NCBI RefSeq assembly: GCF_000720475.1
Contig: NZ_JOAP01000002.1
Coordinates: 229,688-293,687 of the forward strand
Reading direction: 5' to 3'
Length of the DNA stretch: 64,000 bases
From: Streptomyces aureocirculatus
GTDB taxonomy: Bacteria > Actinomycetota > Actinomycetes > Streptomycetales > Streptomycetaceae
Shown piece after piece: positions 11,748-20,397 of the stretch; position 1 is the first letter of the stretch; the number at the start of each line of letters is the position of its first letter. The position numbers were made by a program, and so were the translations under genes. A model generated the notes under the pieces. That model did no database searches. It was not told the origin of the DNA and was given only the letters and a program-made list of their open reading frames with translations.

Positions 11748-12446
11748 ATGGCACGAGTTCTGCTCGTCGAAGACGACCCCGCGGTCCAACGAGGTGTGAC
11801 CCTCGCGCTCCGGCGCAGGGGGCACGAGGTGGAGGTCGCGGCCAGCGGCGAGAGCGGGCTCCTCGCCCTGGAGCGGTACCGGCCCGACCTGGTGCTGCTC
11901 GATCTGATGCTGCCGCGGATGAGCGGCCTGGAGGTGTGCCGCAGGATCCGGGAGAGCAAACAGGTCCCGATCATCATCCTGTCCGCGCGCGGCGACGAGA
12001 TCGACATGGTCGTGGGCCTGGAGGCGGGCGCCGACGACTATATCATCAAACCGGCGAGCGGCCAGCTCATCGACGCCCGGATCAAGGCGGTCCTGCGCCG
12101 GGTCGCCCCCGCCCAGGGCGGCCCCTCGGCTCCCGCGGCGACGGGCACGGAACAGCACGGCGACCTCACCGTGGACCGCACGTCCCTGGTGGTGTCCCGG
12201 CACGGCACGGAACTGCCCCTGGCCCCCTCCGAACTCAAGCTGCTGCTCTTCATGACGGCGACACCGCACCAGGTCTACAGCCGTCAGCAGCTCCTGGAGC
12301 AGGTCTGGGAGCACTCCTTCTACGGCGATGTCCGCCTCGTCGACGCCTGCGTGATGCGACTGCGGGCCAAGATCGAGGACGATCCGCGCAAGCCGGTGTA
12401 CGTGCAGACCGTGCGGGGCTTCGGCTACCGCTTCGGACCCCTGTGA
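11748..12446 (+). CDS. OmpR-family response regulator (AfsQ1/CseB-like)
   Basis: About 232 residues: a receiver domain (acidic residues EDD near 8-10, phospho-acceptor Asp52 in LLDLMLP, Lys in IIKPASG) followed by an OmpR/PhoB winged-helix domain ending in QTVRGFGYRF. The receiver most resembles the AfsQ1/CseB group (GLEAGADDYIIKP). The ATG at 11748 opens the conserved ARVLLVEDD strand; an ATG at 11733 sits directly against the GGAG and is less likely. Its TGA overlaps the kinase ATG (TGATG), showing translational coupling. Confidence 0.9.
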   Translation: MARVLLVEDDPAVQRGVTLALRRRGHEVEVAASGESGLLALERYRPDLVLLDLMLPRMSGLEVCRRIRESKQVPIIILSARGDEIDMVVGLEAGADDYIIKPASGQLIDARIKAVLRRVAPAQGGPSAPAATGTEQHGDLTVDRTSLVVSRHGTELPLAPSELKLLLFMTATPHQVYSRQQLLEQVWEHSFYGDVRLVDACVMRLRAKIEDDPRKPVYVQTVRGFGYRFGPL

Positions 12447-13972
12447 TGGCTCCCGGGTTCCGGCCGCCCCCGAGGCGGCGGCTCCCCCGCCGGTTCCGGC
12501 TCCCCCGAGGCTTCCGCCTGCCGCGGGGGCTGCGGGTGCGGCTCGTCGTCGCCTTCCTGCTCGCCGCCGCCTTCGGTGCGCTGCTCACCGCGGGCCTCAC
12601 CTACCACCGGGGCCGCGCGGCGATCCTGGAGCGGACCGAGAGCACGGCCGTCGCCGACCTGCGGGCCCAGCTCGACTCGCTCGCCCCGGAGCTGTCCTTC
12701 CCGCCGCGCGCCGAGGACCTGCGGGCGCTCACCGTACAGCTCGACCGGGCGGGCGGCTCCCGGGGGTGGCACGCCACCGCTGCCTACCGCGACGGCGAGC
12801 CGGTGTCGGCCGCGCCGGAGCCGCCGCCCGTACCCTCCTCGCTCCGCGCGGCCGTGCGGCACCGGCACGGCGCGGCGTACGAGCGGATCGAGCGCGGCGG
12901 CCGCCCCTGGCTGGTCGTCGGCATGCCCGTCGCCTACGCCGACGACGGCGGGCGGGCCGGTGACAGGGGCGAACTCTCCGGCCTCACCGTGTACACCTCC
13001 TTTCCCCTCGACGACGACGCGGCCGACATCGACGCGCTGGTCACCGCGGCGCAGGCGGGCGCCGTGCCCGCGCTCGCGCTCGCCGTCGTCCCCGCCCTGT
13101 TCGCGGCCCGCAGCGTGCTGCGTCCCGTACGCAGGCTGCGCAGCGGCGCCGAGTCCATCGCCGGTGGAGAACTCGGCACCCGCCTGGACGCCGAGGGGCG
13201 TGACGAACTCGCGGACCTGACGCGTTCGTTCAACGCCATGGCCGCGACCTTGGAGAAGGACGACGCCGAGCTGCGCCGGATGGAGGCGGGTGCGCGCCGG
13301 TTCGCCGCCGACGTCGCCCATGAGCTGCGTACGCCGCTCGCGGCGATGGCCGCCGTGACCGAAGTCCTCGACGAGGACGCCGCGTCGGGGGTGCTGCCCG
13401 CCGACACCGCCGACGCCGTGCGGCTGATCAGCGAGGAGACCCGCTCCCTCGCCCGCCTGGTCGAGGATCTGATGGAGGTCTCCCGCTTCGACGCCAAAGC
13501 GGCTCCCCTGGACGTGGTGGAGACGGATCTGCGCACCCTGGTGACCAAGACGCTGCACCTGCGCGGCTGGGCCGACGACGAGCGGGTCGTCGCCGATCTG
13601 CCGGAGCCGGTTCCGGTGCGCGCCGATCCGCGCCGCGTCGACGTCGTCCTGGCCAACCTCATCGGCAACGCCCTGCGGCACGGCCGCCCGCCCGTCACCG
13701 TCGCCGCCCGCGCCGAGGACGGCCTGGCGGTCGTCACCGTCACCGATCACGGTCCCGGCATCCCCGAGGACGTGCTCCCCCACGTCTTCGAACGGTTCTT
13801 CAAGGCCGAGGAGGCCCGCACCCGCTCCCAGGGCAGCGGCCTCGGCCTGGCCATCGCCCACGAGAACGCGCTGCTGCACGGGGGCACCCTGTCCGCGGCT
13901 GACACGCCCGGCGGCGGCGCGGTGTTCACCCTCGCGCTGCCCCGCGCCGCCACCCCGCAGGAGCGGCGATGA
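12446..13972 (+). CDS. Sensor histidine kinase
   Basis: A 508-residue membrane kinase. A very basic N-terminus with a repeated RLPRGF unit precedes TM1 (about 32-53). An extracellular sensor of about 150 residues follows, then TM2 (about 205-225), a HAMP linker, the HisKA domain with phospho-acceptor His292 in DVAHELRTPLAAM, and the HATPase domain (N box ANLIGNALRHG, G1 DHGPGIPED, G2 GSGLGLAIA). It overlaps the response regulator upstream and the lipoprotein downstream (ATGA), so the three form one operon. The signal is unknown; cell-envelope stress is a reasonable guess from the paired lipoprotein. Confidence 0.92.
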   Translation: MAPGFRPPPRRRLPRRFRLPRGFRLPRGLRVRLVVAFLLAAAFGALLTAGLTYHRGRAAILERTESTAVADLRAQLDSLAPELSFPPRAEDLRALTVQLDRAGGSRGWHATAAYRDGEPVSAAPEPPPVPSSLRAAVRHRHGAAYERIERGGRPWLVVGMPVAYADDGGRAGDRGELSGLTVYTSFPLDDDAADIDALVTAAQAGAVPALALAVVPALFAARSVLRPVRRLRSGAESIAGGELGTRLDAEGRDELADLTRSFNAMAATLEKDDAELRRMEAGARRFAADVAHELRTPLAAMAAVTEVLDEDAASGVLPADTADAVRLISEETRSLARLVEDLMEVSRFDAKAAPLDVVETDLRTLVTKTLHLRGWADDERVVADLPEPVPVRADPRRVDVVLANLIGNALRHGRPPVTVAARAEDGLAVVTVTDHGPGIPEDVLPHVFERFFKAEEARTRSQGSGLGLAIAHENALLHGGTLSAADTPGGGAVFTLALPRAATPQERR

Positions 13973-14565
13973 CGTACCGCACCCGTATGCGCCGCTCCCC
14001 GCACGCCGGTCCTGCCGTTCCCGCCGTCCGCTCCCTTCTCGCCGTTCTCGCCGTGTGCGTGCTGCTGCTCGGCGCCGTCACCGGTTGCGGGATCTCGCCG
14101 TCGGGTCCTGTGCGGGCGGGTGCCCCCGCCTCCGGCGTCCAGAAGCCCGGCACCGACCGGCATTACGTACGCCTCTACTTCGCCGGTCCGTACGGCATCC
14201 GTGCCGTCTCCCGCCCGGCGGACGAAGCGCTCGGCCCGCAGCGGGCCCTCGAGCTGCTCCTGAAGGGCCCCACCCGGGCCGAACGCGAGCGGGGCCTGGT
14301 CAGCCAGGTGCCGCCGATGGGCGGGGAGCTGACCGCCGCCGTGTCCGAGGGGGCCGTGGACGTGTCCGTGCCGGTGGCGGTCAACACCGGCGAACTCGAT
14401 GTCACCGCCGTCAGCCAGATCGCCTGCACCGCCGCGCACGCCCGGGTCCCCGGCGGCAGGGCCGCGACCGAGGTCGACATCCGCATCCACGAGAACAACA
14501 TCCGTTCCGAGAGGCCCTGGACGATCCGGTGCAACCGCAACGGCAACGCCGTACCCGCGGGCTGA
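13969..14565 (+). CDS. GerMN-domain lipoprotein of the two-component operon
   Basis: A 198-residue lipoprotein: signal sequence ending in lipobox-like GAVTGC (Cys about residue 37), then a GerMN/sporulation-type domain (VRLYFAGPYG; LELLLKGPT; VDVSVPVAV). It starts inside the kinase stop (ATGA). GerMN lipoproteins paired with two-component systems recall the MtrAB-LpqB arrangement, in which the lipoprotein modulates the sensor; that role here is inferred. Confidence 0.8.
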   Translation: MTYRTRMRRSPHAGPAVPAVRSLLAVLAVCVLLLGAVTGCGISPSGPVRAGAPASGVQKPGTDRHYVRLYFAGPYGIRAVSRPADEALGPQRALELLLKGPTRAERERGLVSQVPPMGGELTAAVSEGAVDVSVPVAVNTGELDVTAVSQIACTAAHARVPGGRAATEVDIRIHENNIRSERPWTIRCNRNGNAVPAG

Positions 14566-14726
14566 AGCAGAGTGACGGGTCACGGGTGGCGGGGGCCGCC
14601 GGGTGCGCTCGACCGGTCCTGCCGACTCCAGCGCGGCGGGACGGGGGCCGAGGCGTCCGCGTGCACCGGCCGGTATCACCCTCACGGACCTGCAGAATCC
14701 GCCGAAGACGGGGTACACGACCGGAC

Positions 14727-14972
14727 ATGCAGACTCACAGCCATATCGTCCTGGCCGCCTCGGGCGGCGCCTCGCTGGCCCTCGTCCTGGTCGGCGTCGT
14801 CGTGGTCGCCGGCCTCCTCGCCATGTTCGTCGCCGGTCGGCGCCGCGCCGCTCAGCGCACCCGCAGCAGCACGCCCGCCCACGGCGGCGACCCGGCCGGT
14901 GGCGAGGCCCAGCGCGGCACCACCTGGCAGACCCCCGACGACGACCCCGACCAGGGCAACCCCCGCCCCTGA
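14727..14972 (+). CDS. Small single-pass membrane protein, DUF6479-like
   Basis: An 81-residue protein with a short N-terminus, one hydrophobic segment (about residues 8-36, rich in V/L/A/G), a basic stop-transfer (GRRRAAQR) and an acidic, disordered tail ending in DDDPDQGNPRP. This layout matches the small Streptomyces DUF6479 family, of unknown function. It stands alone, 160 bp after the lipoprotein gene and convergent with the FUSC gene. Confidence 0.65.
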   Translation: MQTHSHIVLAASGGASLALVLVGVVVVAGLLAMFVAGRRRAAQRTRSSTPAHGGDPAGGEAQRGTTWQTPDDDPDQGNPRP

Positions 14973-15002
14973 CGGTCCTGACGCGGTACGGGGCCGGACG
15001 CC

Positions 15003-16166
15003 TCAGTCGTCGGCGGTGTCCCTGAGTACGTCGCAGGTGTGCTGGAACTCCTCCATCAGGCGGGTGGCCTCGACGACGAGGACTCCGTACGGGCGGGAGG
15101 CGTCGGCCAGCGGCAGCTCGTACTCCCCGACCGCGTTCAGAACCGTCTGCAGCGCCTCCTGAGCGAAGGCGGCCCGCCTGCGCATCTCCTCGGCCTGCTC
15201 GGCCAGGGTGTCGCTGTCGAGTTCGGCGACGACGTGGGCGATGTCGCGCAGTCGGCGGGCGAAGTCGGCGGACGCCTCCAGGAGGGGGGCGTAGGTGTAG
15301 GTCTCCTCCGTCTCCCGCCACTGGTCGAGGCTGCGGGTGAGCGAGCCCAACTGGTACACCGCTCGCTCCAGGGCGTTCAGGGCGTTGCGATAGCGGTCGA
15401 AGGTCAGATAGCCGCGGTGCGCGGGCAGCAGCCGCCGCGGGTTGAAGGGCAGGCTGCTCTCCGCGGTGCTCAGCCCGGCGCGGGCCTGCCCGACCGCGCG
15501 CTGCGCGCGCTCCCCCGCCGTACGCCACTGCCCGGCGCGCTCGCTGTCGACGTCTCCGCTGCTCAGGCCGTCGGCCATGTCGTCGAGGAGGGACTCCATC
15601 TCGGCGGCGAGGGCGCGCAGGCCCTGCTCGGCGCTGCGGTAGCGCAGCGGGGGCGCGATGCACAGGTTGACGATCAGGCCGACGCCGCAGCCGATGAGTA
15701 CGAGGAGAATGATCTGCCCGAGATGGAGGGCCCTGTCGGTGTTCGTGGTGGTCGTCGCATAGGTGGAGAACGCGAAGAACGCCGCGGTGGCGACCTGGGA
15801 GCGCTGCTCCCCCAGCGCCTGCCACTGGCCCAGCGTCAGCGCGATGGCGGCGACCACCGCGAACGCGAACAGGTCGGGCCCTGCCGTGAACCCGATCGCG
15901 GCCTGCACCGCCACGCCGACGATGACCGCGGCGGTGTAGCGCAGGGTCTGCAACACGGACCGGTAGATCGTGACGTTCATGGTCAGCACCGCGGAGAACG
16001 GTGCGAACGCCGGTGACGTCGCGTTCAGCAAGGCATGCGCGATCCACCAGGACAGCGTCGCCGCCAGCACACACTTCGCGATCAGCAGGGCCGTGTCGCG
16101 CTCGCGCCCCGGCGCACCGTACGCGCGCGCCACCCACGCCAAGACCCTCCGCACCCGATCCACCAC
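15003..16166 (-). CDS. FUSC-family (aromatic acid exporter-like) membrane protein
   Basis: About 387 residues: five or six N-terminal membrane helices (about 30-190) typical of FUSC/ArAE proteins, then a long charged, helical cytoplasmic region (about 200-385). Family members export aromatic acids or act in the envelope; the substrate is unknown. The frame is open up to 16241, but the only start there is a TTG without a ribosome binding site. The GTG at 16166, preceded by AAGGAG at 12 nt, is preferred. Confidence 0.75.
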   Translation of the reverse strand: MVDRVRRVLAWVARAYGAPGRERDTALLIAKCVLAATLSWWIAHALLNATSPAFAPFSAVLTMNVTIYRSVLQTLRYTAAVIVGVAVQAAIGFTAGPDLFAFAVVAAIALTLGQWQALGEQRSQVATAAFFAFSTYATTTTNTDRALHLGQIILLVLIGCGVGLIVNLCIAPPLRYRSAEQGLRALAAEMESLLDDMADGLSSGDVDSERAGQWRTAGERAQRAVGQARAGLSTAESSLPFNPRRLLPAHRGYLTFDRYRNALNALERAVYQLGSLTRSLDQWRETEETYTYAPLLEASADFARRLRDIAHVVAELDSDTLAEQAEEMRRRAAFAQEALQTVLNAVGEYELPLADASRPYGVLVVEATRLMEEFQHTCDVLRDTADD

Positions 16167-16329
16167 GCGCTCCGACTTCTCCTTCTGTTCACGGTCCCGC
16201 GAGTCAGGGACTGGAACAGCACACGTAACCACAACGAACAAGGCGAAACAGGGAGGAATCAGGGTTGGACGGGCGGCGGGGCGGCGCGCGGCGCCGGGGC
16301 CTGCTCGGTCACCAGGACTGATCGGCCGT

Positions 16330-16414
16330 CAGGGCTACTCGGTCGTCTGGACTGCTCGATCGTCTGGACTGCTCGATCGTCCGGACTGCTCGATCGTCCG
16401 GGCTACTCGGTCGT
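16330..16414. repeat. Five tandem copies of a 17-bp unit crossing the sigma-factor stop codon
   Basis: Five 17-bp units (ctggactgctcgatcgt and close variants) in exact register. The last unit includes the stop codon and final codons (LLTTE) of the sigma-factor gene; the other four lie in its 3' flank. The core cgatcg is self-complementary. Confidence 0.9.
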
Positions 16415-17290
16415 CAGCAGGCCCGCGCGGAGCTTGCCCACCACGCGGGAGAGCAGCCGGGAGACGTGCATCTGCGAGCAGCCGAGCGCGTCCGCTATCT
16501 GCTGCTGGGTCCGCTCCTCGACGAAGCGGAGGTGGATGAGGGTGCGGTCGCGCTCGTCGAGTCCGGCGATCAGCGGGGCGAGGGAGTGGAAGTTCTCGAC
16601 GAGTTCGAAGGAGTGCTCGTCGATGCCGATGAAGTCGGCGAGCATCGTGTCGGACTCGTCGTCGGCGCTGCTGACCGCGGCGTCCAGGGAGACGGCGTTG
16701 TAGCCGTTGGACGCCTTCTGTGCCTCCGTGACCTCCGACGGCTCCAGTTGCATCAGCTCCGCGAGCTCCGCCGTGGACGGCAGCCGGCCGAGGCGGGTGC
16801 GCAGTTCCTCGGTGGCCTTGGACAGTTCGATGCGTGCTTCCTGAAGGCGGCGCGGCACGTGCACGGCCCAGGAGGTGTCACGGAAGAACCGCTTGATCTC
16901 ACCGGTGATGTACGGGACGGCGAAGGAGGTGAACTCGACCTCGCGGGTGAGTTCGAACCGGTCGATCGCCTTGATCAGGCCGATGGTGCCGACCTGCACG
17001 ATGTCCTCCATCTCCTGCGGGCCCCTGTGCCTGAACCGGGAGGCCGCGTACTGCACGAGGGAGAGGTTCATCTCGATCAGGCAGTTGCGCACGTACTGGT
17101 ACTCGTGCGTGCCCTCCTCCAGCCCGGCGAGGCGGTCGAAGAACCGCTTGCCGACCTCTCGCGCGTCCTTGGGTGCGATGGAGGAGGGGTCCGTGTACGC
17201 GCGTTCGACGAGATCTTCTCCGGCCTGACCGGCCTGGGCCTGTCCGGCCTGACGGGTGTGGGCCTGCTCCCGCGCCTTCACGGTGATCAT
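16403..17290 (-). CDS. SigB/SigF-family RNA polymerase sigma factor
   Basis: A 295-residue sigma-70 factor of the SigB/SigF/SigG group: region 2 (YAASRFRHRGPQEMEDIVQVG and the GLIKAIDRFE block), region 3, and region 4 (RTQQQIADALGCSQMHVSRL). Such factors direct stress-response or developmental promoters in Streptomyces and are usually held by anti-sigma factors; none is adjacent. The first 25 residues contain an AGQAGQ-type repeat. A CsbD-type stress gene, a common target of these factors, is the next gene, divergently transcribed. Confidence 0.92.
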   Translation of the reverse strand: MITVKAREQAHTRQAGQAQAGQAGEDLVERAYTDPSSIAPKDAREVGKRFFDRLAGLEEGTHEYQYVRNCLIEMNLSLVQYAASRFRHRGPQEMEDIVQVGTIGLIKAIDRFELTREVEFTSFAVPYITGEIKRFFRDTSWAVHVPRRLQEARIELSKATEELRTRLGRLPSTAELAELMQLEPSEVTEAQKASNGYNAVSLDAAVSSADDESDTMLADFIGIDEHSFELVENFHSLAPLIAGLDERDRTLIHLRFVEERTQQQIADALGCSQMHVSRLLSRVVGKLRAGLLTTE

Positions 17291-17488
17291 CTATGTCCGC
17301 CCCTTCGAATCGAGCCTGTCTTCACCCCCGTAGCGCGCCGCTTACCCGGGAAGCAGCCGCACATGCGTGTCTTCTTCCGGTGTCCCGCACGCCCCGTCGC
17401 CCACGGGATGTGCCACGTTTACGGGACGGCTGAGCGGCCAGGCGTACCGTCAGCACCTGATGTCGATGCCGAGGGAGCGTGAGCGGAC

Positions 17489-17662
17489 ATGACCGCCAAC
17501 GAGAAGGCCAAGGCGAAGTTCGAGCAGACCACCGGTGCCGCCGCCCAGGCCGCCGGACGCGCCGTGGGCAACGAGCGTCTCACCGCCAAGGGCCGCGCCC
17601 AGCAGATGAAGGGCGACGCACGCCAGGCCAAGGAGAAGACGAAGGACATCGGCAAGCACTGA
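17489..17662 (+). CDS. CsbD-family stress protein
   Basis: A 57-residue, highly charged protein (MTANEKAKAKFEQTTG at the start, QMKGDARQAKEKTKD near the end) with the CsbD helix pattern. CsbD proteins accumulate in general stress under SigB-type sigma factors; one is encoded divergently next door. The mechanism of the family is unknown. It is followed by an octamer repeat and a very strong terminator. Confidence 0.85.
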   Translation: MTANEKAKAKFEQTTGAAAQAAGRAVGNERLTAKGRAQQMKGDARQAKEKTKDIGKH

Positions 17663-17668
17663 GCACCG

Positions 17669-17708
17669 CAGCGCCGCAGCGCCGGAGCGCCGGAGCGCCG
17701 GAGCGCCG
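17669..17708. repeat. Five tandem 8-bp units (C/GAGCGCCG) after csbD
   Basis: Five units in register, starting 7 bp after the csbD stop codon and ending just before the terminator stem. Confidence 0.85.
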
Positions 17709-17719
17709 GACACAGCGAC

Positions 17720-17772
17720 ACACAGGCCGGTGGGGCGCCCCCTCTTTGAGGGGGCGCCCCACCGGCCTGTGT
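17720..17772 (+). terminator. Very strong terminator hairpin after csbD
   Basis: A perfect 25-bp stem (17720-17744 pairing with 17748-17772) with a 3-nt loop. It is unusually long and free of mismatches, and lies 58 bp after the csbD stop codon. Confidence 0.85.
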
Positions 17773-17916
17773 CGTAGTCCTAGTGCGGCATCCGGCAGGC
17801 CGACGGCCACCACCCCGGCATGTACGGCCTGTGGGTCACCGCCCGCGGTGGCCCTTTGCCCGGACGCAAACGAACGGATACGGGTGGGAGGTGGCCCGCC
17901 GCGGTAGGCATGGCGC

Positions 17917-18387
17917 GTGCAGACCTTCCTCCCGTACGCAGACTTCACGCGCTCCGCCACGGTCCTCGACCGGGCCCGTCTGGGCAAGCAGCGGGTCGAG
18001 GCCCTTCAGGTGCTGCGCGGCCTGACGGTGCCGGGCTACGGGTGGCGGCACCACCCCGCGGTACGCATGTGGACCGGCTACGAGGAGGCCCTGGTCCGCT
18101 ACGGGCTCGACGTGTGCGCGGTGTGGGTGGCGGAGGGACGCACCGACACCTGCGCCGCCACCTTGGTCACCGACTTCACCCGGCACCGCCCCGGCACCGC
18201 GGTCCGCGCCCAGGAGCAACTCGCCGCCGACGGCGAACTGCCTCCCTGGCTGGGCGACCCCGCCTTCCACCGCAGCCACCAGTCAGCACTGGTACGCAAG
18301 GCACCGGAGGTCTACGCCCCCCTCTTCCCGAACGTCCCCGACGACTTGCCCTACGTCTGGCCGACCTCGGACCGTGCCCCTTCATAG
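17917..18387 (+). CDS. MSMEG_6728-family protein (pyrimidine-dimer glycosylase-like fold)
   Basis: A 156-residue protein with the conserved start MQTFLPYADF, then DRARLGKQRVEALQ and WRHHPAVRMW. These are the marks of the MSMEG_6728 family, distantly related to T4 endonuclease V-type pyrimidine-dimer glycosylases. A DNA-repair role is therefore possible but unproven. It stands alone after a strong terminator. Confidence 0.8.
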   Translation: MQTFLPYADFTRSATVLDRARLGKQRVEALQVLRGLTVPGYGWRHHPAVRMWTGYEEALVRYGLDVCAVWVAEGRTDTCAATLVTDFTRHRPGTAVRAQEQLAADGELPPWLGDPAFHRSHQSALVRKAPEVYAPLFPNVPDDLPYVWPTSDRAPS

Positions 18388-18553
18388 CCCACGGCCCACG
18401 CCTTCGCCACGCCACCCCTCCCCCAGGAGCCACGTCACCGCTGCGTCGAACGATGTACCGGCATCTCATTCGACGCTACGACCCGCAGGTGCGCCCGGGC
18501 GCCGAGGATGGTGAGTGATCACGTGACGTACGCCGTCGAGCGAGGAGAGACGC

Positions 18554-19474
18554 ATGACCGGGCTCGCATCCCGTGCCGCCGTGCCCACACGCCCCGGCGC
18601 CCTCGGGCGCGCGCTGGGCGGCGCGCTCCTCATGGGCGCGGCGTTGGGCGCGGGGACCGAGCTCGGGCCGGTGGTCGCCGATGCGCTCGGGCTGACCGGG
18701 TTCGCGGCCCGGATGGTCCCCGCCCTGCTGGTCAGTGCGGTGGCAGTGCCACTGGTCGGGTACGCGTTGCGCCGACGGGGCGGCTCGCTGAAGGACATCG
18801 GTTTCGCTGGCGCGGGGGCGAACGCACGGGCTCTGCTCGTCGGGGCGGGGGTGACCCTGGCGGCCGCGGTACTCGTCCTCGGCGCGGGGACGGCCGCCGG
18901 GATGCTGCGCTGGACGCGCCCCGACCTGTTCGCACTCACTGGGTACGTCGTGACGAACGGGGTGGTCGCGTTGCTCCTGGAGGCGCTGCCCGAGGAGACG
19001 ACGCTGCGGGGTTACGCGTGGACGTCCCTGCGCGACAGGTTCGGCGGCCTCGGCGCCGCACTCGGCACGACCGCCCTGTTCCTGATCACACCCGGCGTCT
19101 CGACGGTGGTGGGCGCGGGGGTGGCACACCTCTTCGGCCGTGCAGCCGGGCCTGTGGGGGTGGCCCCCGGCGGGCAGGATCCGGTCGGCTACCTGATTCT
19201 GCTCACGGTGTTCGGCGTGATGCTCCTCGCGGCCCGCACAGCGACCCGGCGCGCGCCGCTGTGCGCCGCGATCGGCGCCCACCTGACCTTCCTGACCGTC
19301 AACCGGGTCGTGTTCGAGGGCGACCGACGCGACGCGGGCTGGTACGCCGAGCTGTCGTCACCCGGGGTGGAGCTTCTCGTACCGGTGTACGTGCTGGTCG
19401 CGGCGGCCGGGTTCGCGGTGTGGCGGCGGGTGGAGCGGCGGCGCGGAGACGGCCCGGACGGGTCCGGGCCGTGA
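18554..19474 (+). CDS. CPBP-family intramembrane glutamic endopeptidase
   Basis: A 306-residue protein with about eight membrane helices. Motif 1 (EExxxR) is seen as PEETTLRG near residue 150 and the late H/N motif as IGAHLTFLTVN near residue 240. The middle motif usually has a histidine (FxxxH); here the helix reads TTALFLITPG without one, so activity is uncertain. The family cleaves within membranes; some members act in bacteriocin immunity. GAGGAGA precedes the ATG. Confidence 0.85.
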   Translation: MTGLASRAAVPTRPGALGRALGGALLMGAALGAGTELGPVVADALGLTGFAARMVPALLVSAVAVPLVGYALRRRGGSLKDIGFAGAGANARALLVGAGVTLAAAVLVLGAGTAAGMLRWTRPDLFALTGYVVTNGVVALLLEALPEETTLRGYAWTSLRDRFGGLGAALGTTALFLITPGVSTVVGAGVAHLFGRAAGPVGVAPGGQDPVGYLILLTVFGVMLLAARTATRRAPLCAAIGAHLTFLTVNRVVFEGDRRDAGWYAELSSPGVELLVPVYVLVAAAGFAVWRRVERRRGDGPDGSGP

Positions 19475-19492
19475 GGACCCGAGGCTGTCGTA

Positions 19493-19903
19493 CTACGTCC
19501 CGGCCTCGATGGCTTCTTCCTCGTGGAACCACACCGCTACGCGACCATTGGTGAGCACGACGTAGTAGTTGCCTCCCCCGTCGGCTCCGAGGGACCACAC
19601 GTCGTCGTCGGACAGCTCCGTCTCGTAGTCGGAGTCGAGGATCCGGCAGTCGTTGGCCGCGAAGTCGAAGGCGTACGACCAGTCGTGGATGTCGAGGACC
19701 TGGGGCAGGGCACCCGCTCGGGCCCTGCGGTCGAAGCCGGCCAGCGCGGTCGCCGCGTCGCGCGGGAGCCTCGCGAGGAACGGGTCGACCGGGCGGGTCG
19801 ACGCCGGGAGTTCGGCTCGTGGCGCGTCGGCGAACCAGCGCGCCAGATCGGCGTCGAGATCCCGCTCCACGTATCCGGTCAAGCGATCAACGGTGAGAGG
19901 CAT
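19493..19903 (-). CDS. SMI1/KNR4-like domain protein
   Basis: A 136-residue, acidic protein. The C-terminal half (DDDVWSLGADGGGNYYVV, then NGRVAVWFHEEEA) matches the SMI1/KNR4 fold, frequent among immunity proteins of polymorphic toxins and in other actinobacterial small proteins. No toxin gene is adjacent. It is convergent with the CPBP gene (19 bp apart). Confidence 0.6.
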   Translation of the reverse strand: MPLTVDRLTGYVERDLDADLARWFADAPRAELPASTRPVDPFLARLPRDAATALAGFDRRARAGALPQVLDIHDWSYAFDFAANDCRILDSDYETELSDDDVWSLGADGGGNYYVVLTNGRVAVWFHEEEAIEAGT

Positions 19904-20092
19904 GCGCAGAGATTAGCCCGCACGAGGCGCCGAGATCAGTCCCCGGGGGATTGAGATCGGTTCCCGGCGTGCTGAGAGGAGCCCCGGGTGGAGCCGCCGA
20001 GTCGTCGGGGCATCAGGGGACCGGCTGTGGGTAGTCGGACAACGAATCGGACAACGCCCACCGCCATGTCGGGGGCCCTGGGGAGGAACATC

Positions 20093-20239
20093 ATGGCCGG
20101 ACTCATCGCACGCCTCAAGGCTTACAGTCGTACGCCGCAGGGCCGGCGGACCATCGGCTCCGCGCGCCGGGCCGCCTCCGACCCGCGCAAGCGCGCTCAG
20201 GCCCGCTCGCTCCTCGGTCGACTGCGCGGGCGCCGCTGA
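20093..20239 (+). CDS. Small basic protein of unknown function
   Basis: A 48-residue protein, about one third Arg/Lys, starting MAGLIARLKAYSRTPQGRR and ending GRLRGRR. A GGGAGG ribosome binding site lies 6 nt before the ATG and a strong hairpin follows the stop, supporting a real transcript. The amphipathic start and basic body would suit DNA, RNA or membrane binding; no family was recognised with confidence. Confidence 0.65.
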   Translation: MAGLIARLKAYSRTPQGRRTIGSARRAASDPRKRAQARSLLGRLRGRR

Positions 20240-20259
20240 CACCTCGGAGCCGCAGCGCC

Positions 20260-20300
20260 GTCACCGGTACGCCCGTGTGGCACATGGGCGTACCGGTGAC
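20260..20300 (+). terminator. Hairpin terminator after the small basic gene
   Basis: A perfect 15-bp stem (GTCACCGGTACGCCC and its complement) with an 11-nt loop, starting 20 bp after the stop codon at 20239. Confidence 0.75.
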
Positions 20301-20397
20301 TCAAAATCCACGAGAGGGGTACCGGAAACACGTCCTGACGCACGGACGGAGGCCGGGCCCCCGGATGCCTGGCTCTCCGCCCGGAGGAGAGACCACG

